DNA of 64,000 bases, from assembly GCA_024401555.1 (NCBI GenBank), contig JAKSKV010000001.1, positions 1 through 64,000 on the forward strand, read 5' to 3'. Position numbers and translations under genes: made by a program. The notes under the pieces are model-generated. The model searched no databases and was not told where the DNA came from. It saw only the letters and a list, made by a program, of their open reading frames with translations. This document shows positions 25,174 to 33,676 of this stretch, piece by piece; the stretch's first letter is position 1, and each line of letters starts with the position of its first letter. This DNA comes from Paludibacteraceae bacterium (GTDB lineage: Bacteria; Bacteroidota; Bacteroidia; Bacteroidales; Paludibacteraceae).

Positions 25174-26382
25174 TTAGATGTCTTTGCCCTCGTCCTTGTG
25201 GTTAGCGTAGTAAACGCGGAGTGGAGTGGAAGTAACCTTGATGAAGCCCTTAGCCTCCTCTGAAGTCCATCCCTTGTTCATCTCGCCGTACTCGCCGAAC
25301 TTAGTCTTCACCAAGTCGTCCTTAGAATCAACACCAACAGTTGAGAATGAGAGAGGACGAAGCTCCAACTTCACCTCACCGTTCACATTGCGTTGAGACT
25401 CTGACAACATCGCCTCGATGTCTCTCATCACTGGCTCAAGGTATTGTGACTCGTGAAGGAACATTCCGTACCAGTTAGCCACTTGGTCTTTCCAATATTG
25501 TTGCCACTTAGAAAGGGTGTATTTCTCCAAGAACTTGTGAGCGCCGATGATCAACATTGGAGCTGCTGCCTCGAAACCTACACGACCCTTGATACCGATG
25601 ATGGTGTCACCCACGTGCATGTCACGGCCGATACCGTAAGCGGCACCGATCTCCTCGATGGCTTGGATGCAAGCGATCTTATCGTCATATTTCTTTCCGT
25701 TTACGGAGCAGATCTCACCCTTTTCGAATCCGAGTGTCAAGATCTCGCTTCCGTTCTTCTTGACTTGCTTCAAGTAGGCGCTCTCTGGCAATCCCTCGCG
25801 TGAGTCGAGGATCTCTCCACCGCAGATAGAGGTTCCCCAGATACCTACGTTGTAAGAGTACTTCAACTTGGTCCAGTCTGCTGAGAATCCGTGCTCGTTT
25901 AGGTAGTCGATCTCGTATTGGCGGGTAAGCGCCATGTCGCGGGTCAAGGTGATGATCTCCACGCCAGGAGCCATTACCAAGAAGGTCATATCGAAACGTA
26001 CTTGGTCGTTTCCTGCGCCTGTTGAACCGTGTGCGATAGCGTCTGCGCCGATCTCGTTGGCGTAACGGGCGATCGCCATACCTTGGAAGATACGCTCTGA
26101 AGATACGGAGATAGGGTAAGTACCGTTTCTGAGCACGTTACCGAACACCATGTATTTCAAACTCTTCTCGTAATACTCTTTGGTCACGTCCAAAGTGACA
26201 TATTTCACAGCGCCCAACTTGTAGGCGTTCTCCTCGTTTTGCTTCAATTGCTCAGGGCTGAATCCACCCGTGTTCGCACAAGCGGCGTAAACATCGTAAC
26301 CCTTCTCCTTCGCCAAGTACATTACAGTGAATGAGGTATCAAGACCTCCGCTGAATGCCACTACAACTTTCTTGTTAGCCAT
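25174..26382 (-). CDS. argG: Argininosuccinate synthase
   Basis: A 402-residue enzyme joining citrulline and aspartate with ATP. The N-terminal PP-loop AFSGGLDTSFTVMYL, GSTGAGNDQVRFD, and YSYNVGIWGTSI motifs are present, and the length is normal. It is the last gene of an argR - GNAT - argG run (14-base gap to the acetyltransferase gene). In many Bacteroidota argC and argD follow, but here a terminator follows instead. Confidence 0.96.
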   Translation of the reverse strand: MANKKVVVAFSGGLDTSFTVMYLAKEKGYDVYAACANTGGFSPEQLKQNEENAYKLGAVKYVTLDVTKEYYEKSLKYMVFGNVLRNGTYPISVSSERIFQGMAIARYANEIGADAIAHGSTGAGNDQVRFDMTFLVMAPGVEIITLTRDMALTRQYEIDYLNEHGFSADWTKLKYSYNVGIWGTSICGGEILDSREGLPESAYLKQVKKNGSEILTLGFEKGEICSVNGKKYDDKIACIQAIEEIGAAYGIGRDMHVGDTIIGIKGRVGFEAAAPMLIIGAHKFLEKYTLSKWQQYWKDQVANWYGMFLHESQYLEPVMRDIEAMLSESQRNVNGEVKLELRPLSFSTVGVDSKDDLVKTKFGEYGEMNKGWTSEEAKGFIKVTSTPLRVYYANHKDEGKDI

Positions 26383-26396
26383 ATCTAAAAAAATAA

Positions 26397-26996
26397 TCAG
26401 TTAAACAATTTGATGTTTGGATCTTTTGCAAGTTCCCTCTCCGCCATTTCCACGCTCATAGGCTCGTGTGGATCGAACAACATGCCTGTGCAGATGCAGT
26501 AGCGTCTGCCGGTGCGTTGTAATACGTCGTAATTGACGCAACCTTGGCATCCTTTCCAGAATGTGTCGTCTTCTGTGAGGTCGGCGAATGTGACTGGAAG
26601 ATAACCCAATTGGGTGTTGAGCTTCATAACAGCCGCACCGGATGTGAGGCTGAAAATCTTAGCCTCTGGCCATCTGTGGCGAGCCAATGTGAAGGTATGG
26701 TGCTTGATGCGACGTGCCAAGCCTCTGCCACGGTACTTCTCTGGCACGATAAGGCCGGAAGTGGTGACATATTTCTTGTCTTCCCACGTCTCAATGTAGC
26801 TGAATCCTGCGAAATCATCACCACAAAGAGCGATGATCGCTTTCCCTTCACGTATCTTTTGCTTTACGTACTCGGGGTCGCGCTTCGCTATTCCTGTTCC
26901 ACGTACTTTGGCTGCTGCCTCTATTGTATCAAGGATAGTGGTAACATATCCGAGATGCCTTTCATCGGCAACCATGATTTCAATTTCCTGATCCAT
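26397..26996 (-). CDS. GNAT-family N-acetyltransferase of the arginine cluster
   Basis: About 199 residues from MDQEIEIMVADERH; an upstream ATG would add 15 residues. A GNAT fold with the acetyl-CoA loop VPEKYRGRGLARRIK is visible at about residues 88-105, and a cysteine-rich tail (CQGCVNYD, RRYCICTGM) follows. The neighbours argR and argG suggest an acetylation step of arginine synthesis, possibly on glutamate, but this is inference. GAGGAA just before the chosen start supports it. Confidence 0.8.
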   Translation of the reverse strand: MDQEIEIMVADERHLGYVTTILDTIEAAAKVRGTGIAKRDPEYVKQKIREGKAIIALCGDDFAGFSYIETWEDKKYVTTSGLIVPEKYRGRGLARRIKHHTFTLARHRWPEAKIFSLTSGAAVMKLNTQLGYLPVTFADLTEDDTFWKGCQGCVNYDVLQRTGRRYCICTGMLFDPHEPMSVEMAERELAKDPNIKLFN

Positions 26997-27075
26997 TTCC
27001 TCTTTTTGAAATACGGTTGAATTGTATAATTTATTAGTCAAACAATGTCCTCTCGAAGCTTTCTCCGAAGAGGTT

Positions 27076-27546
27076 TCATCTTAAAGAAGGGATGATCTGT
27101 GACAATGCCAACTTCACATCCTCTCTGGTTTTGCTCTCTTTGATTACCGCGATAATGGTGTCCTCACCCGCAACGGTACCGATGATGGTATCTTTCGCCA
27201 CCTCGTCGATCTCGTAAGCGAGACTGCTGGCATAGCCGGGACGTGTGTGTACCACCAGGATGTTGCCGGAGAATTCTGTCGAGATCACCGCGTTTCCTCT
27301 TGAGAAATCGCCCCCATGAATCTTCTCCTCCTCTTGTATTCCTCTCGTAGGGAGTTGGTAAATATACTCACCCTTGGAGTTGGTGGTTTTGGACACCTTC
27401 AGTTGTTTTAGGTCGCGCGACAAGGTGGCTTGTGTCAATTCGAAGCCTTGTTCGGCGAGCTTTTGTAAAAGTTCCTCTTGGCTTCCTACCACTGTCGTTG
27501 AGATAATCTCCTGAATAGCGACAAATCTTTTAACCTTGTTTTTCAC
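27076..27546 (-). CDS. argR: Arginine repressor ArgR
   Basis: A 156-residue protein with an N-terminal winged HTH (VGSQEELLQKL, FELTQATLSRDLKQLKVSK) and a C-terminal oligomerisation and arginine-binding domain (VVHTRPGYASSLAYEID, IIGTVAGEDTIIAVI with GEDT and the Asp pair region). Arginine binding makes it repress its targets. A promoter with overlapping ARG-like palindromes at 27608-27634 just upstream suggests autoregulation of the whole argR-GNAT-argG operon. Confidence 0.93.
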   Translation of the reverse strand: MKNKVKRFVAIQEIISTTVVGSQEELLQKLAEQGFELTQATLSRDLKQLKVSKTTNSKGEYIYQLPTRGIQEEEKIHGGDFSRGNAVISTEFSGNILVVHTRPGYASSLAYEIDEVAKDTIIGTVAGEDTIIAVIKESKTREDVKLALSQIIPSLR

Positions 27547-27607
27547 TTTACTACCTCTTTATTTGCATTCGTAATGGATAACTATCGGAATAATTATCCG
27601 TTGGTGG

Positions 27608-27639
27608 TGCAAAATTATGCAAAAAATATGAATAACAAG
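27608..27639 (-). promoter_or_regulatory. Candidate ArgR operator overlapping the argR promoter
   Basis: Two overlapping ARG-like half-palindromes occur: TGCAAAATTATGCA (27608-27621) and ATGCAAAAAATATGAATA (27617-27634). On the minus strand a TAATTTTG -7 element (27610-27617) lies inside the first, with CTTG 18 bases upstream. ArgR bound here would cover the -7 element. Confidence 0.5.
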
Positions 27640-27721
27640 TGTTTTATTGTATAAAAACAAATCGAACCGTTAAAAATATACAACGATTCGTATCTTTATG
27701 CTTAGAATATCCAATTATTTG

Positions 27722-27979
27722 TCAAGGAACCGGGTCGTAGCCGCTGCCCCCCCCTGGTCGGCACCTTGAGATCCTTTTTATGGTCAGCCACCCTCCTTTG
27801 AACACGCCATGCTTTTGGATGGCCTCCACCGCATAGGCGGAGCAGGTGGGTGTGAATCGGCAGCAGGGTGGGAATAGCGGGGAGATACATCTCCGATAGA
27901 AGAAGACTGGTAAGAGAAAAAGGGTCCTGATCGCTCTTCTGATCTGGCCCACCTCCTTGTCACTCTTTTCGTTTCCCAT
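27722..27979 (-). CDS. yidD: Membrane protein insertion efficiency factor YidD
   Basis: An 85-residue protein with the HAF-type motif [21 protein letters not shown] (in parts [10 protein letters not shown] and [15 protein letters not shown]), the conserved cysteines and the family end [10 protein letters not shown]. It aids YidC-mediated insertion of inner-membrane proteins. It overlaps the 3' end of rnpA by 20 bases, the common order in bacteria. A run of eight G in the gene (27746-27755 region) encodes PGGG near the C-terminus; a slip there would change only the last residues. Confidence 0.92.
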   Translation of the reverse strand: MGNEKSDKEVGQIRRAIRTLFLLPVFFYRRCISPLFPPCCRFTPTCSAYAVEAIQKHGVFKGGWLTIKRISRCRPGGGSGYDPVP

Positions 27980-28364
27980 CTGTTTTCTGCCCTTTCGCGA
28001 TTCGGTCCAAAGCCTGTGTCATCCGTTTCTCGACGAACGCTTGAGACTCGATCTTGTCTGATATGTAGCTGAATGCGATCAGCATAGTCGCCTCTTCCGC
28101 CATCATCTTCTCAAACAACGTGTGTTTGTTCTTGCGGTATGCCTCGCGCATCAATCTTTTCAATCGGTTGCGGTCAACCGCATGCTTGAATTTGCGCTTG
28201 GGCGCGTTGACCAGGCATTTGACGGGTACCGCTTCTTTTTCCACTTGTTGATAGACTGCTCGGAACGGGTATAGAAAGAAACTCTCTCCCACTTTGTAGA
28301 GTTCATCCACTGTGGTCTTCCCACAAAGATGCTCCTCCTTTCCAAATGTGTTTCTGCGTTCCAT
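27960..28364 (-). CDS. rnpA: Ribonuclease P protein component
   Basis: A 134-residue protein with the RNR motif ([18 protein letters not shown]) that binds the RNase P RNA and helps 5' maturation of tRNA. The start [16 protein letters not shown] resembles Bacteroidota RnpA. It lies downstream of hemD with a 42-base gap and overlaps yidD. rnpB was not seen. Confidence 0.93.
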   Translation of the reverse strand: MERRNTFGKEEHLCGKTTVDELYKVGESFFLYPFRAVYQQVEKEAVPVKCLVNAPKRKFKHAVDRNRLKRLMREAYRKNKHTLFEKMMAEEATMLIAFSYISDKIESQAFVEKRMTQALDRIAKGQKTDGKRKE

Positions 28365-28406
28365 CGCTCTTCGGTTAGTGGTATGTATGCTGGATGAATC
28401 CAGAAT

Positions 28407-29192
28407 TTACTTCTTCTTGTTGCACTCCTTCAAGAAGAGATCCAATGCTGCCGGCATGGATGGCGCTTCTGGTGTAGGGGCCTCGACATTGACGGTGAGC
28501 CCCGCATCTTTAGCGGCTTTTACGGCAGTCGGACCGAAACATCCGATGCAGATATCTCCCTGCTCGAAGTTAGGGAAGTTCTTGTAGAGGGAGGTGATAC
28601 CTGATGGGCTGAAGAATACGAACATGTCGTAATTGAAGTCCGGATCATTGGTGAAGTCAGTGCTGACGGTCTTGTACATGACACCTTTGGTGCAGTTCGC
28701 TCCAGCCTTCTCCATCATGGCGATGATATCATCCTTGTGGTCCTCTGACACTTGCTTGTTGGCCTCGTAAACGTCGGCAACCGATACCAAGAACTTTTCG
28801 TCAAGGTGCTTGGCTACCACCGGAATCAAATCCTCCAATTTATTGGAAGTTCCGAAGAATACTTTGCGTTTGCGGTATTGGATGTACTTCTGTAGGTAGA
28901 GGGCCACCGACTCTGAAACGCAAAAATATTTCATGGTCTCAGGAACGTTCACTCTCATCTCGGTACACAACCTAAAGAAATGGTCGATCGCAGCCTTGGC
29001 GGTGAATACGATCGCGGTGTAGTCCAAAATAGCGATCTTCTGTTGACGAAACTCCTTCGCTAAAATGGGTTCCACCTTGATGAATGGTTTGAAGTCAATT
29101 TTTACACTATATTTTGCCTCCAAATCGAAGTAAGGCGACTTTTCTGTCGTCGGCCTAGGTTGGGAAACCAAGATACGTTTAATTCTTGCCAT
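28407..29192 (-). CDS. hemD: Uroporphyrinogen-III synthase
   Basis: A 261-residue HemD-fold protein that cyclises hydroxymethylbilane to uroporphyrinogen III. Two alternating Rossmann-like halves are visible: AILDYTAIVFTAKAAIDHFF and MFVFFSPSGITSLYKNFP, followed by CIGCFGPTAVKAAKDAG, the characteristic C-terminal GPxTAxA segment. The order hemD-rnpA-yidD is conserved in Bacteroidales. A TACCTTTG element (minus strand, 29275-29282) inside the end of DUF4271 could be an extra promoter. Confidence 0.88.
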   Translation of the reverse strand: MARIKRILVSQPRPTTEKSPYFDLEAKYSVKIDFKPFIKVEPILAKEFRQQKIAILDYTAIVFTAKAAIDHFFRLCTEMRVNVPETMKYFCVSESVALYLQKYIQYRKRKVFFGTSNKLEDLIPVVAKHLDEKFLVSVADVYEANKQVSEDHKDDIIAMMEKAGANCTKGVMYKTVSTDFTNDPDFNYDMFVFFSPSGITSLYKNFPNFEQGDICIGCFGPTAVKAAKDAGLTVNVEAPTPEAPSMPAALDLFLKECNKKK

Positions 29193-29222
29193 TTTTTATT
29201 CCTTATGTGTTAAATTTTTTGC

Positions 29223-30140
29223 CTATCCTAAAAGCAATCCCACAAGGGCTGCGATAGGTAAAATTTCTAGGGTGCAAAGGTACAAAATCAAATAGAATAT
29301 AGATGTCAAACCATTGAAAAAAATGGATAAGATTTTATATAAATATAGTAAAATCGCTATGCCGCAGATGCCGCAGCCCGCAATCAATGCGTATCTGGCG
29401 ATCATAGGGGCTGTGAACGAGGCGATTAAGACAATCGGGAAGAGGATGGTGTTGAGCGCGAATACCAGTGTGGCGTAGGAGTGGCGTACGGTACTATAGG
29501 TGCTCCTGTCGAAGAATACGTTGCATAGATAGAGCGACGTTAGGAGTTTGAAGCTCACGAATCCGATCAAAATCAGCAAGATTTGAAGGCTGGCGCGAAG
29601 CCCCTCGTGTCCGCTCAGGTGGAAAAGGTTGGTCATCGCCAGCTGGCAGAAGATGGTGATGGTGCAGAGGGAGAGGACGGTCATCGCCGATTTGAAACCG
29701 AACTCGTCCGTGATGCGGTCGGAAAAGACATTGCTTCTGCTTTTGGGGTAGAAGAATTCCCTTGTTGCTTGCACGATGTAGTAGAAGCGGGAGGTGAGCA
29801 CCATTCCGAATCCCCAGAAGAGAATGAACATCAGGGGAACAAACCAGACCTCTTGTTGGAGGGAAGGGGGCAAGGCGATGCCCTCTTTACGGGGTACCTC
29901 TTGCCAGAATTGCTTGGTGATGCGGCGTGGTCGGGCGTTGATCTCCTCCATCAATTTTTGGTGGAGCTGGTCGGGTGTCGGGATTAGTCCCAAATCAGAC
30001 TCTTCCAAGCTCTTTTGGGTTGCTTCATTCGATCTCTTTTCCCACTCTTTCAGAGATGTAACCATAAAGGTGGAAGCCTCCTGTCTGGAAGCCTCCACCT
30101 TTGTATTGCCATTTGAAATAGTCAGAAGAAAATCTTCCAT
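29223..30140 (-). CDS. DUF4271-like integral membrane protein
   Basis: A 305-residue protein. The first 100 residues are soluble (IPTPDQLHQKLMEEINARP), then about six hydrophobic helices follow, including VWFVPLMFILFWGFGMVL, SLCTITIFCQLAMTNLF and FVLITI-like segments. A neighbour of hemD in many Bacteroidales genomes carries DUF4271, which fits. The first 25 residues contain a strong hairpin in the DNA (30068-30104), so the true start may be Met26 at 30065. The function of the family is unknown. Confidence 0.7.
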   Translation of the reverse strand: MEDFLLTISNGNTKVEASRQEASTFMVTSLKEWEKRSNEATQKSLEESDLGLIPTPDQLHQKLMEEINARPRRITKQFWQEVPRKEGIALPPSLQQEVWFVPLMFILFWGFGMVLTSRFYYIVQATREFFYPKSRSNVFSDRITDEFGFKSAMTVLSLCTITIFCQLAMTNLFHLSGHEGLRASLQILLILIGFVSFKLLTSLYLCNVFFDRSTYSTVRHSYATLVFALNTILFPIVLIASFTAPMIARYALIAGCGICGIAILLYLYKILSIFFNGLTSIFYLILYLCTLEILPIAALVGLLLG

Positions 30141-30188
30141 GTGACCCTTGCCTGCTATTTAGACTCCCGTCGGGAGTTTGGTACATAA

Positions 30189-30578
30189 TTATAAATTCGC
30201 TCTGATAGAAGCGGCGATTTGCTCCATCTCCTCTGGAGAGACTTGTTGCTTCTCCTTGAAGTTGAAGTCCTTCTCCGTGCTGATTGGAACGAGGTGCATA
30301 TGGGTGTGCGGAACCTCCAAACCGAGCACCGCCACGGAGATGCGGCTGCATGGAACGGCCTTCTCTATGGCCTTTGCCACCTTCTTGGCAAACACCATCA
30401 GTCCGGCAACCTTCTCGTCGTCCATGCTGAAAATGTAGTCACCCTCCTCCTTGGGAATGACCAGTGTGTGCCCCTTTTGTACAGGGTTGATATCCAAGAA
30501 GGCGAAGTAGTTCTCGTCTTCAGCGATCTTGTAGCATGGGATCTCTCCCTTGATGATTCTGGTGAATATCGTAGCCAT
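30189..30578 (-). CDS. HIT-family nucleotide hydrolase
   Basis: A 129-residue protein. TIFTRIIKGEIPCYKI at the N-terminus and the triad VPHTHMHLVPI (HxHxH) near residue 96 place it in the Hint/HIT branch, which hydrolyses purine nucleoside phosphoramidates. Start 20 bases after greA, likely the same transcript. Confidence 0.92.
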   Translation of the reverse strand: MATIFTRIIKGEIPCYKIAEDENYFAFLDINPVQKGHTLVIPKEEGDYIFSMDDEKVAGLMVFAKKVAKAIEKAVPCSRISVAVLGLEVPHTHMHLVPISTEKDFNFKEKQQVSPEEMEQIAASIRANL

Positions 30579-30598
30579 TTTGTCTCTGTGATTTTAGG

Positions 30599-31072
30599 TT
30601 AGAAAGAGATGCTTACCACCTCGAACGGAATCTTTCCCGCAGGAACGGTTACCTCCACAACATCACCCACCTTCTTGCCAAGCAAGGCTTGTGCGATAGG
30701 GGTGTTGACCGCCAATTTGCCCTCTTTGAGGTTCGCCTCGTGCTCAGACACCAAAGTGTAGGTCATTGTGGCGCCATTCTTTTGGTTCTTGATTTGGACT
30801 TTGTTCAACAATTGAATCACATCGGTGTTCAATCTTGAAGCGTCGATGATCTTGGCGTTGAGGATCTTCTCCTTGAGAAGGGAGATCTTCGCCTCCAAAA
30901 GACCTTGCGCCTCTTTTGCCGCATCGTATTCCGCATTCTCGGAGAGGTCACCCTTGTCGCGCGCCTCAGCGATTTGTTTGGAGATATTTGGACGTTCAAC
31001 AGTCTCGAGTTGTTTCAACTCGTCCATCATCTTGTTGTATCCTTCTTCGGTAACATAAGAAACTGCTGCCAT
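30599..31072 (-). CDS. greA: Transcription elongation factor GreA
   Basis: A 157-residue protein: N-terminal coiled coil (TEEGYNKMMDELKQLE, ISKQIAEARDKGDLSENAEYD with the acidic tip DLSENAEYD) and a C-terminal FKBP-like domain (TPIAQALLGKKVGDVVEVT). It restarts backtracked RNA polymerase by stimulating transcript cleavage. A promoter lies at 31216-31247. It heads a minus run greA - HIT - DUF4271 - hemD - rnpA - yidD. Confidence 0.96.
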   Translation of the reverse strand: MAAVSYVTEEGYNKMMDELKQLETVERPNISKQIAEARDKGDLSENAEYDAAKEAQGLLEAKISLLKEKILNAKIIDASRLNTDVIQLLNKVQIKNQKNGATMTYTLVSEHEANLKEGKLAVNTPIAQALLGKKVGDVVEVTVPAGKIPFEVVSISF

Positions 31073-31215
31073 GATATAACTATTTAAAGGTTCAATTTAT
31101 CAATTTTCGACTCTCATTTTCGACTGAAAAGGTGGGTGGTGACAGACAAAAAATAAAAGAATCCCGATCAGCACCGGAACTCCTTAATCTTTTTCGTACC
31201 CCATTTCAGACAAAG

Positions 31216-31247
31216 CAAAGGTAATTCATCTTTTTTACTTTTCCAAA
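31216..31247 (-). promoter_or_regulatory. Promoter of the greA run
   Basis: On the minus strand TTTG (31244-31247), 20 bases, and TACCTTTG (31216-31223), leaving a leader of about 135 bases before greA. No riboswitch fold was recognised in that leader. Confidence 0.65.
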
Positions 31248-31348
31248 TATATCGTTTTTTTGCGGAAAAAATCTCAGCCGAATAGTTTTGATTGATTTTT
31301 GTGGTGAGATTGGGTTGATTCATCTATATTCGCGGAAAACATTGCAGT

Positions 31349-32176
31349 GTGATCGAGAAAGCGTTGAAAACCTATACGAAACTCCTGGGTGCGTGGGATT
31401 CTGTCTTGCGTATGGGGTTGAAATTGCCCTTCTCCAGGGTGGACAAGGAGCGCTATCTACGCCGTGTTTTCAAATCAAAGGTGAAGAGCGAAGAGGAGAT
31501 GCGGCTTCTGATTGCGGAGAAACCCTCCGTCCTCTTTTCGGAGAAGGTGATAGAGGAGATGACTTCCAAGGAGATTCGTAAACATGCCTTGTGTGTGACC
31601 ATTCTCTCCATCTTGTGTGCCTTGCCTCCCGATGGGTGGTTGATGTGGCTCTTGATTGCGGTCGATTTTATCCAGTTCCAGATCTTTGTCTTTATCATCT
31701 TGCAAAAGATGCTCTACCTCTACGGCTGTCGTGACCTTTTTGAGCGAGAAGAGGGAAATGAAGAGAAATCGATGACTATGATGCTGCTGATTATCTCTGT
31801 GGTGATGATTGGCAAGCATCAAGTGGTACGCTTGGCGAAATCGGCGATGGGTATGGCGGTGAAGCAGGTGATACAACGCTTTGCGGTACGTCTGATGACT
31901 CGAATGGTGGTGCTGAACCTTCTGCGTCAGTTGGCCAAGTGGTTTGGTATCGTCTTGACGAAGGAGATGGTGGTGGCCAGTTTGGCGGTGATCATTCCTC
32001 TGATATGCGCTGTGATTTCAGGCCTTATCTCCCTTTGGTTGTTTATGCCGATGGTGAAACGTCTCCACTCGCATCTACAGGATCTCTCCCGGGAGGGGAA
32101 GGATCCCGTGGAGATCGTTATGGAACAGACGGGAGGTGAAGATGCCCTAAATGCCTCGGAATTGTCAGAAAGTTAA
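31349..32176 (+). CDS. Membrane protein of unknown family (possibly EcsC-like)
   Basis: A 275-residue protein with a GTG start at 31349; the first ATG (31412) would drop 21 residues. Two helical hairpins are evident: LILCALPPDGWLMWLLIAVDF-type (residues about 90-125, here ILCALPPDGWLMWLLI) and LTKEMVVASLAVIIPLICAVI near 205-235. The region resembles EcsC-like proteins (a bacterial family of uncertain role) but the match is weak, so no function is given. Its 3' end overlaps the dsrE-like gene by 12 bases in convergent orientation. Confidence 0.6.
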   Translation: MIEKALKTYTKLLGAWDSVLRMGLKLPFSRVDKERYLRRVFKSKVKSEEEMRLLIAEKPSVLFSEKVIEEMTSKEIRKHALCVTILSILCALPPDGWLMWLLIAVDFIQFQIFVFIILQKMLYLYGCRDLFEREEGNEEKSMTMMLLIISVVMIGKHQVVRLAKSAMGMAVKQVIQRFAVRLMTRMVVLNLLRQLAKWFGIVLTKEMVVASLAVIIPLICAVISGLISLWLFMPMVKRLHSHLQDLSREGKDPVEIVMEQTGGEDALNASELSES

Positions 32177-32605
32177 TACGATCTGGTTCTTCTTTACGAC
32201 GTTGTAAAGATCCTCGATGCAGGTGACTCTGCAGATTTTGGACTCGGACTTCTCCCTGTTTTGCAAGCAAGTCTTGCATCCCATGATGACGCCCCCTTGG
32301 TCGATGAACTTATCCACTTGTTCCTTTACGTCCTTGTTCTCTTCCATCAGTTTCTCGGTCTCCACACCTTTGCCTAGGAGGAAGATCTCCACCTTGTTGT
32401 CCCACTCCTGCGCATAATTGGCGAAGCGGAAGGCGTTGAATACCGTCTCTGGGTCATTGGAGTACATCACGATGCCGATGCTCTTGGGCTCTTGCGGGTC
32501 ATTGTATTTAACCTCCTGCTTCCAGATTTGGGCGGAGGCGAAATGGTATCCTGAAAGCAGCAGGAAAAGGGAGAAAAGTATCTTTTTTATTGTTGTAAAT
32601 TCCAT
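32165..32605 (-). CDS. Secreted DsrE/DsrF-like protein
   Basis: A 146-residue protein with a signal peptide ending near HFASAQ. The mature part has a DsrE-like Rossmann-type fold: SIGIVMYSNDPETVFNAFRFA, VEIFLLGKGVETE, and a cysteine motif CKTCLQNRE / ICRVTC that could carry persulfide or a redox pair. The export signal separates it from the usual cytoplasmic DsrE sulfur-transfer proteins. It lies just downstream of an AraC regulator (17 bases), suggesting cotranscription. Confidence 0.75.
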   Translation of the reverse strand: MEFTTIKKILFSLFLLLSGYHFASAQIWKQEVKYNDPQEPKSIGIVMYSNDPETVFNAFRFANYAQEWDNKVEIFLLGKGVETEKLMEENKDVKEQVDKFIDQGGVIMGCKTCLQNREKSESKICRVTCIEDLYNVVKKNQIVLTF

Positions 32606-32622
32606 TATCTAATATTATAGGG

Positions 32623-33507
32623 TTAAACTGATTTTGTGCGGTATTCAATGGGGGAGACACCCACATATTTCCTGAAATAGCGGCAGAAAAAGGATGGGTT
32701 TTGAAAGTTGAGTTCGTTGGAGATCTGCTTGATGGTCATATTGGTGTTTTTGAGTAGCACCTTCGCCTCTTGGATCAGAAATCCTTGGATGGTCTCACTT
32801 GGGGTTTTATCGACCGCCTGTTTCACCGCCATAGATAGGTATTTGGGTGAGATGCAAAGTTTGTCGGCGTAAAAGGCAACTGAATGCTCCTCTTTGAAGT
32901 GTTGGCTGGCGAGTTGGAAGAAGTTCTGGAAGATTTGCATCTCCCTGGATAGGTATGATTCGGGCGAATCCGCCTTGACGCAGGCGTTGCAGAGGTCGTG
33001 TAGGAAGGAGCCGATCTGCATCTTGATGATCTCCCTGCGGAATTTGTTGCTGGCGTCGTTGCAGTAGTCGGAGAGACGTTTGATGTAGGAGAGGATCATC
33101 AATCCCTCCTTCTCGGTCACCTTGTGGTTGACGGATCGCATCATCATCTCCAGTGAACTCCAGATCGAAGGACAAAGGGTGGTCACCTCTTTGCCGTAGC
33201 TCTGCGAGAATACGAGGAAGGTGGCCTTGGGCTCATCCATTTCGTTGATGTTCAAGACGCACTCCGGTGGCAGCAACATCACGTTGTTGGCTGAGATGTC
33301 GTAACTGATCGTATTGATGGTGATCCGCGCTGTGCCGGAGATGCAGAACGCCACGACAAAATTCTTCAGACGCACAGGGTACGAAGGTTGCGGGATATGG
33401 TATATGTCGCTGTTGTTCACCACCATCACATCCTCATCCAAAAATGACAGTGTGGGGATCTTCTTGAAATCTTGAATGGTGATAATGTTCAAATTTTCTT
33501 GTTTCAT
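32623..33507 (-). CDS. AraC-family transcriptional regulator
   Basis: A 294-residue protein. The N-terminal about 190 residues form a cupin-like sensor (VRLKNFVVAFCISGTARITI); the C-terminus has two HTH motifs (IKQISNELNFQNPSFFCRYFRKYVGVSPIEY is the second, given here as NFQNPSFFCRYFRKYVGV). It starts divergently 169 bases from the acyl carrier protein gene; a TATTTTTG -7 element at 33532-33539 (minus) may be its promoter. The target may be the ACP gene, the dsrE-like gene or itself; no direct evidence. Confidence 0.87.
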   Translation of the reverse strand: MKQENLNIITIQDFKKIPTLSFLDEDVMVVNNSDIYHIPQPSYPVRLKNFVVAFCISGTARITINTISYDISANNVMLLPPECVLNINEMDEPKATFLVFSQSYGKEVTTLCPSIWSSLEMMMRSVNHKVTEKEGLMILSYIKRLSDYCNDASNKFRREIIKMQIGSFLHDLCNACVKADSPESYLSREMQIFQNFFQLASQHFKEEHSVAFYADKLCISPKYLSMAVKQAVDKTPSETIQGFLIQEAKVLLKNTNMTIKQISNELNFQNPSFFCRYFRKYVGVSPIEYRTKSV

Positions 33508-33604
33508 TGGGCAAATCTCCTAGATATGACGCAAAAATAGTCAATTTTTTCTCTTTTGGGGTATAGAAATTGAAATATGTGTCATAAACATTGAATAATG
33601 TGGC

Positions 33605-33635
33605 TTTGTTTTTTCGGATTTTAAGGAGAAATTTG
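33605..33635 (+). promoter_or_regulatory. Candidate promoter of the acyl carrier protein gene
   Basis: TTTG (33605-33608), exactly 19 bases, and GAAATTTG (33628-33635), one mismatch to the -7 consensus, giving a leader of about 35 bases. Confidence 0.5.
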
Positions 33636-33676
33636 CAGTGTCTAATTTAGAAGTTTAATTAATTTACATAAGAAGA

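Noticed and set aside
30025-30186. Short minus frame starting MYQTPDGSLN across the HIT/DUF4271 junction
   Set aside because: It is in a different frame from DUF4271, contains the hairpin and ends inside the coding sequence; no independent support.
33508-33604. Search for a riboswitch or small RNA between araC and the ACP gene
   Set aside because: No stable fold or conserved motif was seen.
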